Shown in pieces: positions 18,540 through 30,448 of a stretch of 64,000 nt of DNA (the stretch's first letter is position 1; each line of letters starts with the position of its first letter). A model generated the notes under the pieces. It saw only the letters and a list, made by a program, of their open reading frames with translations, was not told the DNA's origin and searched no databases. Source of the DNA: CAVYXK01 sp963772445. GTDB taxonomy: Bacteria > Pseudomonadota > Alphaproteobacteria > Acetobacterales > Acetobacteraceae. The stretch is from positions 372,001 to 436,000 of the forward strand of contig CAVYXK010000016.1 of assembly GCA_963772445.1 (NCBI GenBank). Reading direction: 5' to 3'. Position numbers and translations under genes: made by a program.

Positions 18540-19814
18540 ATGCGGTCGAGCGAATCGATGCGTGCGCAGATCGGAACGCTGGTCGTCGCGACGAGTACCA
18601 TCCAGCTCGCCAACGGCTTCTTTGGCACCTTTATTTCCTTGCGGGTGGCTCTCGAGAACTTTGGCGCGAGCATGGCTGGTCTGGTGCTTAGCAGCTATTT
18701 CGCTGGCTTCACGCTCGGCGCATTGCGCTGCGGACGAATCATCGAGCGGATCGGGCACATCCGTGCCTACGCCGCCTTTGGCGGCCTCGTCGTCGCCGCG
18801 ACTGCGGCCATGCCGCTCTGGGTTGGGCCATTACCATGGCTGGTGCTGCGCGCGGTCATCGGGTTTGGCTGCGCTGGGATCTTCGTCACGACCGAGAGTT
18901 GGCTCAATGCCAAGGCCCTACCGTCTGAACGCGGACGAGTTTTCTCAGTGTACATGGTCGGCACATTCATCGCCCTTGCGGTAGGGCAGCTCCTGATCGG
19001 CCGCGCCGAGATTGAGGCGGCCGCACCGTTCAATGCGATCGTCACCCTATTCGCCGTGGCCCTGGTCATGGTGAGTGCGACCAGGGCCGAGCCGCCTCCG
19101 ACGATCGCTGCGGCGACACTTCCGTTCGGCCAACTCTCGCGTGCAGCGCCCGTGGCGGTCATAGGCTGCGCGGTTAGCGGGCTCGTCAGCAGTACGTTTT
19201 ATGCACTCGTGCCGGCGTGGATGCAGGACGAGGCCGTCGCGCGCACGACGATTGCGCTGTTCATGCTCGTGGCCGTGCTAGGCGGGCTTGCATTCCAGGT
19301 CCCGGTCGGCCGCCTCTCCGACCGCTTTGACCGGCGCATTGTGTTGGCCGCACTCGGCTTCGGCTTCGCCGGCAGCGCCATTGCCCTGGTACTGCTGCCG
19401 CGCTCCCTACTGACGGTTCTGGCAGCGGCGGCCCTGCTAGGCGGCTTCATGTCGACGCTTTACCCGGTCGGGGTCGCCCTCGCCCACGACCGCATGCCGG
19501 CCGATCGAGTTGTGGCGGTCAGCGGCCGGCTCATCCTGGTGAGCGGGCTTGGTTCAGTGGTAGGCCCGCTTGTCGGCACAAGCCTCATGGTGCGTTTCGA
19601 TATCGATGGCGTTCTCTATTTTATGGCAGCCGCCGCGGTACTCTTGGCCCTCGTGGCCACCGTCCGGAGTATGACGACGTCGCCGCCGTTGCACCTTGAA
19701 CGGCCATTCGCGATCCTGGCGCCGCAGGCGACAGCGCTCGCCCATGATCCGCTTGGCTTCTCCGACGAGCCCTCCTCGCCGGACCCGGTCGGGGTCGCAT
19801 CGGATGAGCGCTGA
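18540..19814 (+). CDS. MFS transporter (YcaD-like)
   Basis: 424 residues from ATG 18540, which follows GGAGAGCG. Twelve hydrophobic segments are visible. Between segments 2 and 3 is GALRCGRIIERIGHIRAYAA, the MFS motif-A position, and the matching loop in the second half is GRLSDRFDRRIVLAA. TTESWLNAKALPSERGRVFS is characteristic of the YcaD-like subgroup. It is an inner-membrane exporter or importer of unknown substrate. The C-terminal 45 residues are polar and probably cytoplasmic. Confidence 0.88.
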   Translation: MRSSESMRAQIGTLVVATSTIQLANGFFGTFISLRVALENFGASMAGLVLSSYFAGFTLGALRCGRIIERIGHIRAYAAFGGLVVAATAAMPLWVGPLPWLVLRAVIGFGCAGIFVTTESWLNAKALPSERGRVFSVYMVGTFIALAVGQLLIGRAEIEAAAPFNAIVTLFAVALVMVSATRAEPPPTIAAATLPFGQLSRAAPVAVIGCAVSGLVSSTFYALVPAWMQDEAVARTTIALFMLVAVLGGLAFQVPVGRLSDRFDRRIVLAALGFGFAGSAIALVLLPRSLLTVLAAAALLGGFMSTLYPVGVALAHDRMPADRVVAVSGRLILVSGLGSVVGPLVGTSLMVRFDIDGVLYFMAAAAVLLALVATVRSMTTSPPLHLERPFAILAPQATALAHDPLGFSDEPSSPDPVGVASDER

Positions 19815-20437
19815 TCCTCATGGCCGGGCCGGCGCCGAAGCTCCGGTGAGGTCCACCCACCCGCGAGAGCCTGACCGTGAAGATGAGGACTTTCATCGCA
19901 TCTGGTGCCTCCCGCGTGGTTTGCTCGGCTGGCGCGTAACTGACCAAAGTTGTCGTGCACCCCCGACCAACGCGGTCACAGCGATCGGGAATGTCGCAAT
20001 GACGTGCCAGCCGGTCGATGTCGTCAAAGGTCAGCAAGCCACCCAGAGTGGCGGTAGCCGTACTGCCCACCCGAACCGCCGCAGCCAACCTTTTGCGGAC
20101 CTTCCAAGCTGGTCGGCACGAAGTCCGGGAGTGGCCGAGAGCGGAATGGCAAGTTTCGGGCAGTCGGGATGCCAGAGCAGACATTGGCGGACACTCCGAC
20201 CTCGGCAGGTATCGACCTGGCTGTGTGAAAACATCGTACCGTGGTGGCAATGAGTGACTTGGGTGGCCCACACAGCGTCCCTTTGGATCGTTCATGCTCG
20301 CCGCGCCCGATACCGATAGGACATTTCGCATCACCGCTGACGATCACATTTTTACACAGCCACGATCTAAAGCGGTCACTGGACGAGGACCTACGAGCAA
20401 TGACCTCTTGGAGGCGTCGGGGGGTGACGCGCGCGGA
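19815..20437. other. Intergenic, no gene recognised
   Basis: 623 bp between the convergent MFS and cyclase genes. Minus-strand frames contain pieces such as LLTFDDIDRLARHCDIPDRC that may be remnants, but they match nothing I recognise and lack starts. Confidence 0.35.
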
Positions 20438-23734
<3,297 letters not shown>

Positions 23735-23846
23735 CGGGCGATCCGTGGTGGACAATCCACGTGGCAGGCTGCTGAGACCGGGATTCCCCGGATGGGGGCC
23801 GCTCCGCACTTTCCGAGGGCAGGTTAGACCCGGGTCGGTACGATCT

Positions 23847-24060
23847 TCAACGATGGAATGGGCTGCGGACTCGCCCGAGGCGTTCGAAAGCCTCGATGGG
23901 CGCAATGTCGACGCACACACGGACCTGCCAGCGCCCATCGGGACGCACGTATCCTGCCGGCGACTGGTTGGTGTATGGCTGGTGAGGCAGTCTGGAACAG
24001 AGCACGCGGTCCAAGACCTTGGCCATCTGGAAGGTGACCGACCGTCATGGCCCCGCCGCT
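23847..24060 (-). pseudogene. Unassigned gene fragment
   Basis: A minus-strand frame ending at 23847 reads VLDRVLCSRLPHQPYTNQSP, then GYVRPDGRWQVRVCVDIAPI. It is protein-like but has no start and no known family. It lies in the 600-bp space upstream of the cyclase gene, which otherwise shows no gene; a short plus-strand frame at 24071-24334 is unconvincing. Confidence 0.3.
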
Positions 24061-24330
24061 TCCTTGAGCCATGACGGAACCTGTTTATCGACCAGTGCAA
24101 TTATCTGGTTTCATACTATCTAGGCACCAGCCAATGTCTACTTCCCACCCATTACAGCCAAGGAGGTCGTCCGACGGGACGTCCGCTTTCGAGGAGCCGC
24201 GCCACTCGACTGAGCGGCCGCTGTGGGCGCAGAGCGGACCTCGGCGCTCCCCCGATCCGCGCGGACCGCGCCCCAATCCTGACCCTATAAGCGCGTTGCG
24301 GCGCGACATCGTCGCCCGGCGTAACAAGGC

Positions 24331-24475
24331 TTAGCCACAGATCGCCGACACAACCGAGGCAAACAACACTGCCAGGCGGACATTTGCGTCACAGCCTTCC
24401 GCCTGGAAAGACAGGGTGGAAATGAACAAACTCATGGTGAAGCCGATGCCGGTCAGCAGAGCCATGCGCCTGCCC
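24331..24475 (-). pseudogene. NhaA Na+/H+ antiporter, C-terminal fragment
   Basis: The minus strand reads LLTGIGFTMSLFISTLSFQA, then VRLAVLFASVVSAICG and a stop at 24331. This is the last two membrane helices of NhaA. No other part of the gene is nearby, so it is a leftover of a rearrangement just before the phage-like block. Confidence 0.65.
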
Positions 24476-24677
24476 GAGCTTGCGGTTGTCGAAGCGGCAA
24501 CACCGGTGCATCGAAGGCTTCATCTTGTTCCGCACAAGCGAGACCATGATAGGCGTGCGGCCGGATCGATAGCAGCCCGGCTTGGCGGCGCCACCCGAGG
24601 TCACCACACAATCCACATCGGCCCAGTCAGAGACGCCAAGGTCCGCGTCAGGTGCCAGGTAGTGGAAGGAGTTGCTC

Positions 24678-25175
24678 ATGAGCGAGCTAATGACAGTGGC
24701 CAGTTACGCCACGCTGCACGGTGTAACGGCACATGCGATATACAATCAAATCAATGCCGGCGTCATCAAACTGGTGGGCAAAGGCGTAATCGACCGCGAG
24801 CAGGCCGACGAATCATGGGGCAAGCTGCGCCGCGTCCGGGTTGCTGCCAACGATGACAGCGATCTGGGCCGGCGCACAGCGCAGGCGAAGATCGCCGGCG
24901 GCATCGCCAAGCTGCGGCTGGTCCGCCATAGACTCGAACGGCTGCAAGCCCGCTACGTCGATCGCAAGGCGAGCGTCGCCGACCTGACCGCCGACATCGA
25001 GACGCTACTGACCGAGCTGAAGGCGCTGCCAGCGGCAGAGGCCGCGACAGTGGCCGACCAGCTCGGCATCGAACCCGGCGCCGCGCGCGACCTGCTCGAG
25101 CAGTTCATCGATCTGGCGCTGGGCGAGCTGGGCGACATTGCCGGCGAAGCGACGGCCGCCGCGCAGGCTGTGTGA
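24678..25175 (+). CDS. Phage terminase small-subunit-like (Nu1-type) protein
   Basis: 165 residues from ATG 24678 (GAAGGAG upstream). The first 55 residues (MSELMTVASYATLHGVTAHA, INAGVIKLVGKGVIDREQAD) form the helix-turn-helix that binds DNA in Nu1-type small terminases. The remainder is helical coiled-coil (LRLVRHRLERLQARYVDRKA). No large terminase follows, so DNA packaging is not supported by context. It may serve only as a DNA-binding protein, or be a relic. Confidence 0.6.
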   Translation: MSELMTVASYATLHGVTAHAIYNQINAGVIKLVGKGVIDREQADESWGKLRRVRVAANDDSDLGRRTAQAKIAGGIAKLRLVRHRLERLQARYVDRKASVADLTADIETLLTELKALPAAEAATVADQLGIEPGAARDLLEQFIDLALGELGDIAGEATAAAQAV

Positions 25176-25277
25176 TGGCGCTGGAGCCAACCGCGGAAAC
25201 GAGGTCCGGGTCTCGACGAGATCACCATCGCCACCGCCCCAGGTGGGCATGGTGCTGCGGGTCCGCGTGGTGAGCTG

Positions 25278-25466
25278 GTGGACAGCGGCAAGTTCGACGT
25301 GGTGGTATTCGCCTTCGCCCATCGAGTGCGCGATCAGATCTTGAGCGCGCCGGCGCGGCATCCGGCCGTGCTGGCGGCCGAGCGTAGGCTCGGCGCTGCT
25401 GGTGCTGCGGCGCTTGCTGATCCTGCTCGCGAAGCGGGAATGCCCTGTGTAGTGAAGCAATTTCAT
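25278..25466 (+). pseudogene. Degenerate remnant after the terminase-like gene
   Basis: The frame reads DSGKFDVVVFAFAHRVRDQI followed by LSAPARHPAVLAAE, which resembles the second half of small phage DNA-binding proteins. It has no start of its own, is followed by unrelated sequence, and the preceding 100 bp are out of frame. Most likely a decayed neighbour. Confidence 0.3.
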
Positions 25467-25504
25467 CGACCTAGCACTAGAGGATTAACGTCCCTGTTCG
25501 ACCC

Positions 25505-25711
25505 TCACCCAGTGCCGGAGCCAAAAAATCCTTTACGTTTGCGGCCGGCCGCAGCGTCACGACGGTCTTCAATGAGCGCATCGAAGAAGGCCACCGCTCC
25601 CCTGGCCCAAGCTTGCTCTTTGCTGTCGCGCGGCATGTGATCAATAGCGTCTTTGAACCAGGCCGCGGCTTCTCGCATCCCGGCTTCCCAGCCCTTCTGG
25701 TAATCAGTCAC
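25505..25711 (-). CDS. Small phage-type protein
   Basis: 68 residues (MTDYQKGWEAGMREAAAWFK; later ARGAVAFFDALIEDRR). Last gene of a four-gene minus-strand operon headed by an XRE regulator. Short acidic/basic helical proteins of this kind are common in phage immunity regions. Function unknown. Confidence 0.6.
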   Translation of the reverse strand: MTDYQKGWEAGMREAAAWFKDAIDHMPRDSKEQAWARGAVAFFDALIEDRRDAAAGRKRKGFFGSGTG

Positions 25712-25718
25712 GCCGAAC

Positions 25719-25949
25719 CTATCGCACTATCGTCGCGCGCCAGCCCATCCGCCGGAACGTCCGTCGAAGTTGATCCGCGTGTTGACCGCGGAGATACGAC
25801 AGGATCGGCGCCGTGATCACCGCCCGCATGGTCGCTCGATCGAAGATGATGCCGGCCACAAACGGCATCGGCGGCTTGTCAGCGCCGCGGCTCGCTTCAC
25901 CGACGACCCGCACCAGCATGCCATCCGTGTAGGCTTCGCCAGGGGTCAT
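25719..25949 (-). CDS. Small phage-type protein
   Basis: 76 residues (MTPGEAYTDGMLVRVVGEAS; AGIIFDRATMRAVITAPILS). It shares an ATGA overlap with the preceding gene of the operon, so the two are translationally coupled. No family recognised. Confidence 0.6.
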   Translation of the reverse strand: MTPGEAYTDGMLVRVVGEASRGADKPPMPFVAGIIFDRATMRAVITAPILSYLRGQHADQLRRTFRRMGWRATIVR

Positions 25950-26167
25950 GCCGCCTCCGCCCGCGACACCATCAACGCACGCTCATTCCAACCCATGCTC
26001 CAAGACAACCGGCGCAGAGTGGGAGCATCACTGTGAGGATTCTCATGAAAGTGAGCACCGTTGCGATGCGCCAGAACGCCATCCGCGAAGGCATCAATGT
26101 CGAGGTCTCGCGTCGTAAGAGAAGCTTTGTTGAGAGCTTGCACGAAAGCCGGTTCTTCGTCGGTCAT
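25946..26167 (-). CDS. Small phage-type protein
   Basis: 73 residues from ATG 26167, which overlaps the stop of the XRE gene (ATGA). Sequence MTDEEPAFVQALNKASLTTR, later RRLSWSMGWNERALMVSR. No known domain. The overlaps on both sides show that it belongs to the repressor operon. Confidence 0.6.
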   Translation of the reverse strand: MTDEEPAFVQALNKASLTTRDLDIDAFADGVLAHRNGAHFHENPHSDAPTLRRLSWSMGWNERALMVSRAEAA

Positions 26168-26634
26168 GCCGCCTCCCCCTCGACCGGCTTGCGCCAGTCC
26201 TCGGGCAGTGGTGCTGCTTGCAGGATCCCGCACAGCGTGGACAGCCAGCAAGCGACATCAGCGCCGATCGGCCGGTTTCCGGTCAGCATGTGATGCACGG
26301 CGCCGAGGGTGCAATTCAGCCGATACGCCAGCTCCTTCTGGGTCCAGCTTAGCTCGTGCAAGGCGGCCGCCAAGTTCTCGCCCGTCATATCCGACCACGG
26401 CATCGCCCACGGTTGCTCCGGCCGTGGCACCTGGTCGAACGATGCCGCCAGCAGCTCAAGCCAGCGCGCCGCCACATAGGGAATGTTTCGTTTGCCTTTC
26501 GCCCATTGCCGGCCAGTGTCGTGATACATCTTGAGCCGGCGGGAGAGTTCGGCCTGCGACCAGCCGATAGCGGCGAGACACTCGGTCACTCGCGCAGGTC
26601 GCATCGGCAATTCGACGTTCTTCGGGTCGAACAT
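26164..26634 (-). CDS. XRE-family regulator with two helix-turn-helix segments
   Basis: 156 residues. An HTH is seen at about residues 18-40 (LAAIGWSQAELSRRLKMYHD) and another at about 88-112 (LHELSWTQKELAYRLNCTLG). It heads the minus-strand operon and faces a 480-bp regulatory region with a palindrome, the usual place of a phage-type repressor and its operator. Probably represses its own operon and perhaps the rightward genes. Confidence 0.8.
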   Translation of the reverse strand: MFDPKNVELPMRPARVTECLAAIGWSQAELSRRLKMYHDTGRQWAKGKRNIPYVAARWLELLAASFDQVPRPEQPWAMPWSDMTGENLAAALHELSWTQKELAYRLNCTLGAVHHMLTGNRPIGADVACWLSTLCGILQAAPLPEDWRKPVEGEAA

Positions 26635-26717
26635 TTCATTTGATCCTAAATCGGCGGGACTGCCCGTTAGCGTGCGCGCGCGAATAGCACATCCCCGGCT
26701 TCAGGTCAAGGTCATTC

Positions 26718-26733
26718 TCACATCGGAATGTGA
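26718..26733. promoter_or_regulatory. Palindromic operator candidate
   Basis: TCACAT and ATGTGA are perfect complements separated by CGGA, 84 bp before the XRE gene start. This is the expected position for an operator of the repressor. Confidence 0.5.
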
Positions 26734-26761
26734 AATCCCGCTAAGACCCGCCTACGAGACA

Positions 26762-26845
26762 ATCCGCTCTCCCGGTGGCCCGCGTCATCCCGCGAGAATC
26801 TCCAGCTCTGAGGCGATCCGCTCTCCCGGTGGCTCGCGTCATCCC
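26762..26845 (+). repeat. Two 30-bp direct repeats
   Basis: ATCCGCTCTCCCGGTGGC, one variable base, then CGCGTCATCCC occurs at 26762 and again at 26816 (offset 54 bp, one mismatch). The pair lies between the repressor and the pyrimidine tract. Confidence 0.6.
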
Positions 26846-26852
26846 ATGAGGC

Positions 26853-26965
26853 TTTCCCCCCTCTCTCCCTGGGACCCTCTCCCTGACCCCTCCCTGACCC
26901 TCCCTGACCCTCTCCCTCTCTCTCTCTCCTTCTCTGGACCCTCCCTCTCTGGACCCTCTCTCAGG
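26853..26965 (+). repeat. Low-complexity CT-rich tract
   Basis: About 110 bp of repeated CCCTCTCC, CCCTGACC and CTCTCT units, almost pure pyrimidine on the plus strand. It is non-coding, in the gap between the repressor and the rightward genes, and could be a structural or origin-like element or simple slippage product. Confidence 0.6.
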
Positions 26966-27118
26966 TCGGTCTCGACATGTCATCTCGACCTGGGAACATT
27001 ACGGCCGATTAATGCCCCATCGGCCGATTTCCCTTGTGGTTACGAGTGAGACTAGTTATATTCCCTATTGCAACGAGGGAAGCAATCCCGCCCCCCCTCA
27101 CGCGAGGAGACCCCGCCC

Positions 27119-27391
27119 ATGACCCGCAAGCCCGTCCCCGCCACGCGCGCCCGTAAGGCCCGCAAGGTCGTTCTCACGCCCGGCCAGAAGGCCGCGCGGA
27201 CCAAGAGGCTCAACGGCCTCGACCTGAGCGCCGTCGCGCTCAAGGCCGTCGCCACCCGCCGCGCGAACGTCCGCAAGGCCGCCAAGCTCGCCAAGGCCGC
27301 CAAGGCCGCCAGGGCCGCCAAGTTCGCGAAGACCACGAACTGGCGCGACGCCGTCAAGGTCGCCCCGAACGGCGCGCACGTCATCGCGTAG
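27119..27391 (+). CDS. Lys/Ala-rich histone-like small protein
   Basis: 90 residues from ATG 27119, with GAGGAGA upstream. The centre is a run of AK/AA repeats (RKAAKLAKAAKAARAAKFAK), the composition of histone-H1-like bacterial proteins. It is very basic, so it probably binds nucleic acid non-specifically. It is the first rightward gene after the repressor region and is followed by hairpin structures. Confidence 0.6.
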   Translation: MTRKPVPATRARKARKVVLTPGQKAARTKRLNGLDLSAVALKAVATRRANVRKAAKLAKAAKAARAAKFAKTTNWRDAVKVAPNGAHVIA

Positions 27392-27457
27392 CTCAGAAGG
27401 AACGGGCCTCGCGCGAAGCGAGACCCGCTCCTTATGCGCTCCGACAGGACGCATAGG

Positions 27458-27477
27458 GGCGAGCGATCACGCTCGCC
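27458..27477 (+). promoter_or_regulatory. Hairpin in the leader of the next gene
   Basis: GGCGAGCG and CGCTCGCC pair across ATCA, 20 bp before the start at 27497. A similar hairpin precedes the gene at 30955, so these may be shared regulatory leaders of this gene block. Confidence 0.45.
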
Positions 27478-27496
27478 TCAGTGTGAAGGGACTTCG

Positions 27497-28090
27497 ATGA
27501 ACATCGAACTTTCGCCCGCCCAGAGGGCGGCCCAGACGCGGGCGGCCCGCAAGGCCGGCCTCGCAACTCCCACGGCCGCAAACGCGGAGAACACCGCTCT
27601 TGCGCGTAACGCGGACGTGCTGCTCGACCTCGTCATCCGCGAGGACGCTCTTGCGCTCGCGATCGGGTTCCGCTTCGTGAAGGACGGGAACGTTCTGTCA
27701 CGCGCGGACACGCCCGAGCTAGAGCGGGGTTTGCTCGACCTCGGCCTGTTCGCCTATCTCGGCGAGAGCGAGCTCTTCGGGTATCGCGAAACCGTGTTCC
27801 GTGGTGCGATCGCGAACGCGGCGAGTCTGCGCGCCGTTCTCGGGTTCATGACCAAGCTCGACAAGTTCGTCGCGCTCGCGATCGAGGAGTCCGAGGACCC
27901 GAGCTTCGCGCTGGTCGTGAATTGCATCGCGGCCCATCTTCGCGCCACGCGCATCGTGCACGTGCAAGAGGACGGCAGCGAGATCACGTTCAAGCGGGGC
28001 GCGGCCTATATCAGCGCGCATCGCATCGCAGAAGCGTTCGTCGCGAAGCACGCGCCCAAGCCCGAGAAGGCCCCGAAAAAGGCCGCCTGA
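27497..28090 (+). CDS. Hypothetical phage/plasmid protein
   Basis: 197 residues from ATG 27497 (GAAGGGAC upstream). The N-terminus resembles the preceding gene's style (LSPAQRAAQTRAARKAGLAT). The middle is hydrophobic-helical (LGFMTKLDKFVALAIEESED) and the tail is Lys/Pro-rich. No family recognised. A clear terminator follows. Confidence 0.65.
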   Translation: MNIELSPAQRAAQTRAARKAGLATPTAANAENTALARNADVLLDLVIREDALALAIGFRFVKDGNVLSRADTPELERGLLDLGLFAYLGESELFGYRETVFRGAIANAASLRAVLGFMTKLDKFVALAIEESEDPSFALVVNCIAAHLRATRIVHVQEDGSEITFKRGAAYISAHRIAEAFVAKHAPKPEKAPKKAA

Positions 28091-28116
28091 CCCCGACCTC
28101 GACCTCAACTCGAACC

Positions 28117-28147
28117 AAGGCCGGCCTCGCGAGAGGTCGGCCTTTTC
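28117..28147 (+). terminator. Intrinsic terminator
   Basis: AAGGCCGGCCTC pairs with GAGGTCGGCCTT across GCGA, followed by TTCATTT. It lies 27 bp after the stop at 28090. Confidence 0.8.
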
Positions 28148-28176
28148 ATTTACCTATCGCTCAGGAGCATCTCGAC

Positions 28177-28455
28177 ATGAATGACCGACCTCTGTTCGTG
28201 CCGCTCAAGGCACAGTGGTTCCACGCCTTCGCCAGCGGCGAGAAGACCGCCGAGTGGCGACGCTACGGCCCGCAATGGAATGAGAAACACTGCCGACCAG
28301 GCCGGCGCGTGACACTCGCGCTCGGCTACACGGAAACGCGCATCGAGGGCGTCATCACGTCCTTTGATGTGTGCCCGGCCGAGGGGCCGGCCGCCGACCT
28401 CTATGGCGAGGGCACGCCTTGCGCGGTGATCGGCATTCAGGTTTACCTGCGATGA
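28177..28455 (+). CDS. ASCH-like small protein
   Basis: 92 residues from ATG 28177, with CAGGAG upstream. FVPLKAQWFHAFASGEKTAE, WRRYGPQWNE and PGRRVTLALGY match the ASCH/PUA-like pattern of small phage RNA-binding proteins. The terminator before and after makes it a separate unit. The RNA target is unknown. Confidence 0.6.
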   Translation: MNDRPLFVPLKAQWFHAFASGEKTAEWRRYGPQWNEKHCRPGRRVTLALGYTETRIEGVITSFDVCPAEGPAADLYGEGTPCAVIGIQVYLR

Positions 28456-28475
28456 CGGACCTAAGACCGCAACTT

Positions 28476-28508
28476 CGGCCGGCCCCTTCGGGGGTCGGCT
28501 TTTTTATT
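28476..28508 (+). terminator. Intrinsic terminator
   Basis: GGCCGGCCCC, loop, GGGGTCGGC followed by TTTTTTATT. Placed 20 bp after the ASCH-like gene. Confidence 0.8.
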
Positions 28509-28865
28509 ACGTCCTCCCCTCGGGACATATTACGTATTATTAACGGCCACTGGCGCGGAAATATCGTGCACAAACCGTTATGATATGATATAGTTTCACC
28601 ATGAGGTCATCCTGACCTCTGGCCAGGGCAGTCCCGCCCCGGTCCCAATGGCCAGGGCAATTCCGCCCCGACCGGAAACAGAGAGGGCGGCGGGTAATCC
28701 TGCCCGCCGCCCGAGCTTCAAAGGTCCAATGCAATGCACAACGTAACACACGCCGTCAAAAACGGCAAGCTCGTGATCGAGATCGTGTCGGTAGCACACG
28801 ATATGTCCGGTTTAGGTAGCACACGATCTGTCCGGTGATGATGGGCTCCTTTGGAGGAGCCCTGA

Positions 28866-30048
28866 ATGCGCCGGTCGGAAGCCCTTCAGGGTGTGCGAGT
28901 GATCAAGTTCCGGAGCGTGCTGGACGGGTATGAATTGAGCGAACTCAACCAGTGCGAAGCGGCGGAGCTGCTTGGGATCAGCGAGCGGACATTCCGTCGT
29001 TGGCAACAGCGCTACGAAGAGGCCGGCGAGGCCGGTCTGCTGGACCGGCGGCTTGGCCGGGCGTCCGGGAAGCGGGTTCCGGTCGATCGGGAGGAGGAGG
29101 TCGAGCGGCTGTATCGGTACGCGTTACAGCGGGTTCACGGCGAAGCACTTTCACGAGCACCTGGTGCGCCGCCACGGTTTCCGCTGGGGCTACACGTGGA
29201 CGAAGGCGTACCTGCAATCGAAGGGGCTTCTGGAGCGCGCCCCGCGGCGCGGCGCACACCGGCGCAAGCGGCCGCGACGGCCGTTGCCTGGGATGATGCT
29301 TCATCAGGACGGGTCGCGCCATGAATGGCTGGCGGGGCGGGAGGCGCTGGACCTGATCGTGACGATGGACGACGCGACGAACGTGATCTACTCGGCGTTT
29401 TTGGTAGCGGAGGAAGGCACGGAATTGACGTTCCAGGCTCTGCTGGAGGTGTTTGGCGCGCATGGCCTGGCACTGAGCCTGTATACGGATCGGGGCAGCC
29501 ACTACTTCGTGACGCCCGAGGCTGGCGGCCCGGTTGACCGGAAGCGGCTGACGCAGGTTGGGCGGGCGCTGGCGCATTTGGGCGTGGAGCACATTGCGGC
29601 CTACTCACCGCAGGCCCGTGGTCGTTCGGAGCGGCTGTTTCAGACGTTACAGGACCGCCTGATCAAGGAGCTGGCGCTGGCTGGGATCACGACGGTTGCG
29701 GAGGCCAACCGGTTCATTCGGGATTGCTACCTGCCGGCGCATCACGCCCAGTTTGCGGTGAAGGCGGAGCAGGAGGGATCGGCTTTCGTCGCAGTTGCTG
29801 GTGTCGATCTGCGGGAAATTCTGTGTATCCAGGAGGAGCGCCAGGTGGACCGCGACAACACGGTTTCGTGGCGACGGATGAAGCTGCAAATTCCACCCTC
29901 GCCGCTGCGTGCTCATTTCGTGAAGGCACGGGTGAAGGTGCGGCAATATCACGACGGGAGCCACGCGGTGTTCCACGGCCCGCGCTGCCTGGGACGCTAT
30001 GACGCGCAGGGGGCGCTGCGGATGGCGGCGTTGGACGCGGCGGCATGA
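28866..30048 (+). pseudogene. IS1202-type (ISNCY) transposase, frameshifted
   Basis: The first 85 residues (helix-turn-helix SELNQCEAAELLGISERTFR, then RRWQQRYEEAGEAGLLDRRL) are in one frame. From about 29120 the protein continues in the +1 frame with GFTAKHFHEHLVRRHGFRWG and the DDE domain: MLHQDGSRHEWL, IVTMDDATN, LYTDRGSHY, ARGRSERLFQTLQDRL. One extra base near 29118-29122 separates the halves. Either a dead transposase or a sequence error. Confidence 0.85.
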
Positions 30049-30068
30049 TCTCGCTTGGGTCCGGCTCG

Positions 30069-30116
30069 CCTGTGGATTTGTGGACAACGGAAGAGCGTTG
30101 CCCACAACTCCACAGG
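30069..30116. repeat. Large palindrome with DnaA-box-like arms
   Basis: 21-bp arms match at 19 positions across a 6-base loop. Each arm contains TGTGG and a GTGGACAA/TTGCCCAC-type core, close to DnaA boxes. A related structure occurs inside the ISL3 element at 46693-46743. It lies between the transposase stop and the right end of the IS. Confidence 0.65.
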
Positions 30117-30448
30117 CGCATCAGCAAAAGAAGGAAATTGATTTATGGTTTGAAGAAGACAGTGGGGGCGTACCGTGCCCCGTCGCCAGCCGTTCTGTCC
30201 CTGCTCTTGCGAACAGACCGGAAACAAGCGGACAACTGATGTGCTACATAAACCGGACAACATAATTAGCTATCGACAGCTCGTGATCGAGATCGACATC
30301 TCGCCCGCCGCGATCCAAGCGGCGCCCCCTTCGTCATCCGGCAAGACCCTGCTGGTCGGCACTACCGGCGGCGCGGTGTCCGTGGCCTCGCCGAACGGCC
30401 ATGCGGTCAGTTTCGCCGTCAACGTCATGGCGAAGCGGAGCGCGTGAC

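Larger units (their letters stand above)
28786..30278 (+). mobile_element. IS1202-type insertion sequence, 1493 bp
   Basis: The ends are TGTCGGTAGC (left) and the complement of GCTATCGACA (right). Similarity between the ends continues through TGTCCGGTTTA and GTAGCACA. The 17-bp sequence GCTCGTGATCGAGATCG flanks both sides (28769-28785 and 30279-30295). TGT...ACA ends and unusually long target duplications are known traits of the IS1202 family. It carries one transposase gene and a large palindrome after it. Confidence 0.85.
28734..30447 (+). pseudogene. Small gene interrupted by the IS1202-type element
   Basis: The left part (28734-28785) reads MHNVTHAVKNGKLVIEI. The right part (from 30279) continues LVIEIDISPAAIQAAPPSSS, then GTTGGAVSVASPNGHAVSFA and a stop at 30447. 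Removing the element and one copy of the 17-bp target duplication restores an uninterrupted 67-residue frame. Function unknown; it heads the small zinc-protein genes that follow with no spacing. Confidence 0.75.

Noticed and set aside
26762..26965. Possible short CRISPR or iteron array
   Set aside because: Only two 30-bp repeats and a simple CT tract; no regular spacing and no cas genes.
29118..29124. Programmed frameshifting in the IS1202-type transposase
   Set aside because: No slippery heptamer precedes the shift, and other one-base shifts are scattered in the window, so mutation or sequence error is simpler.
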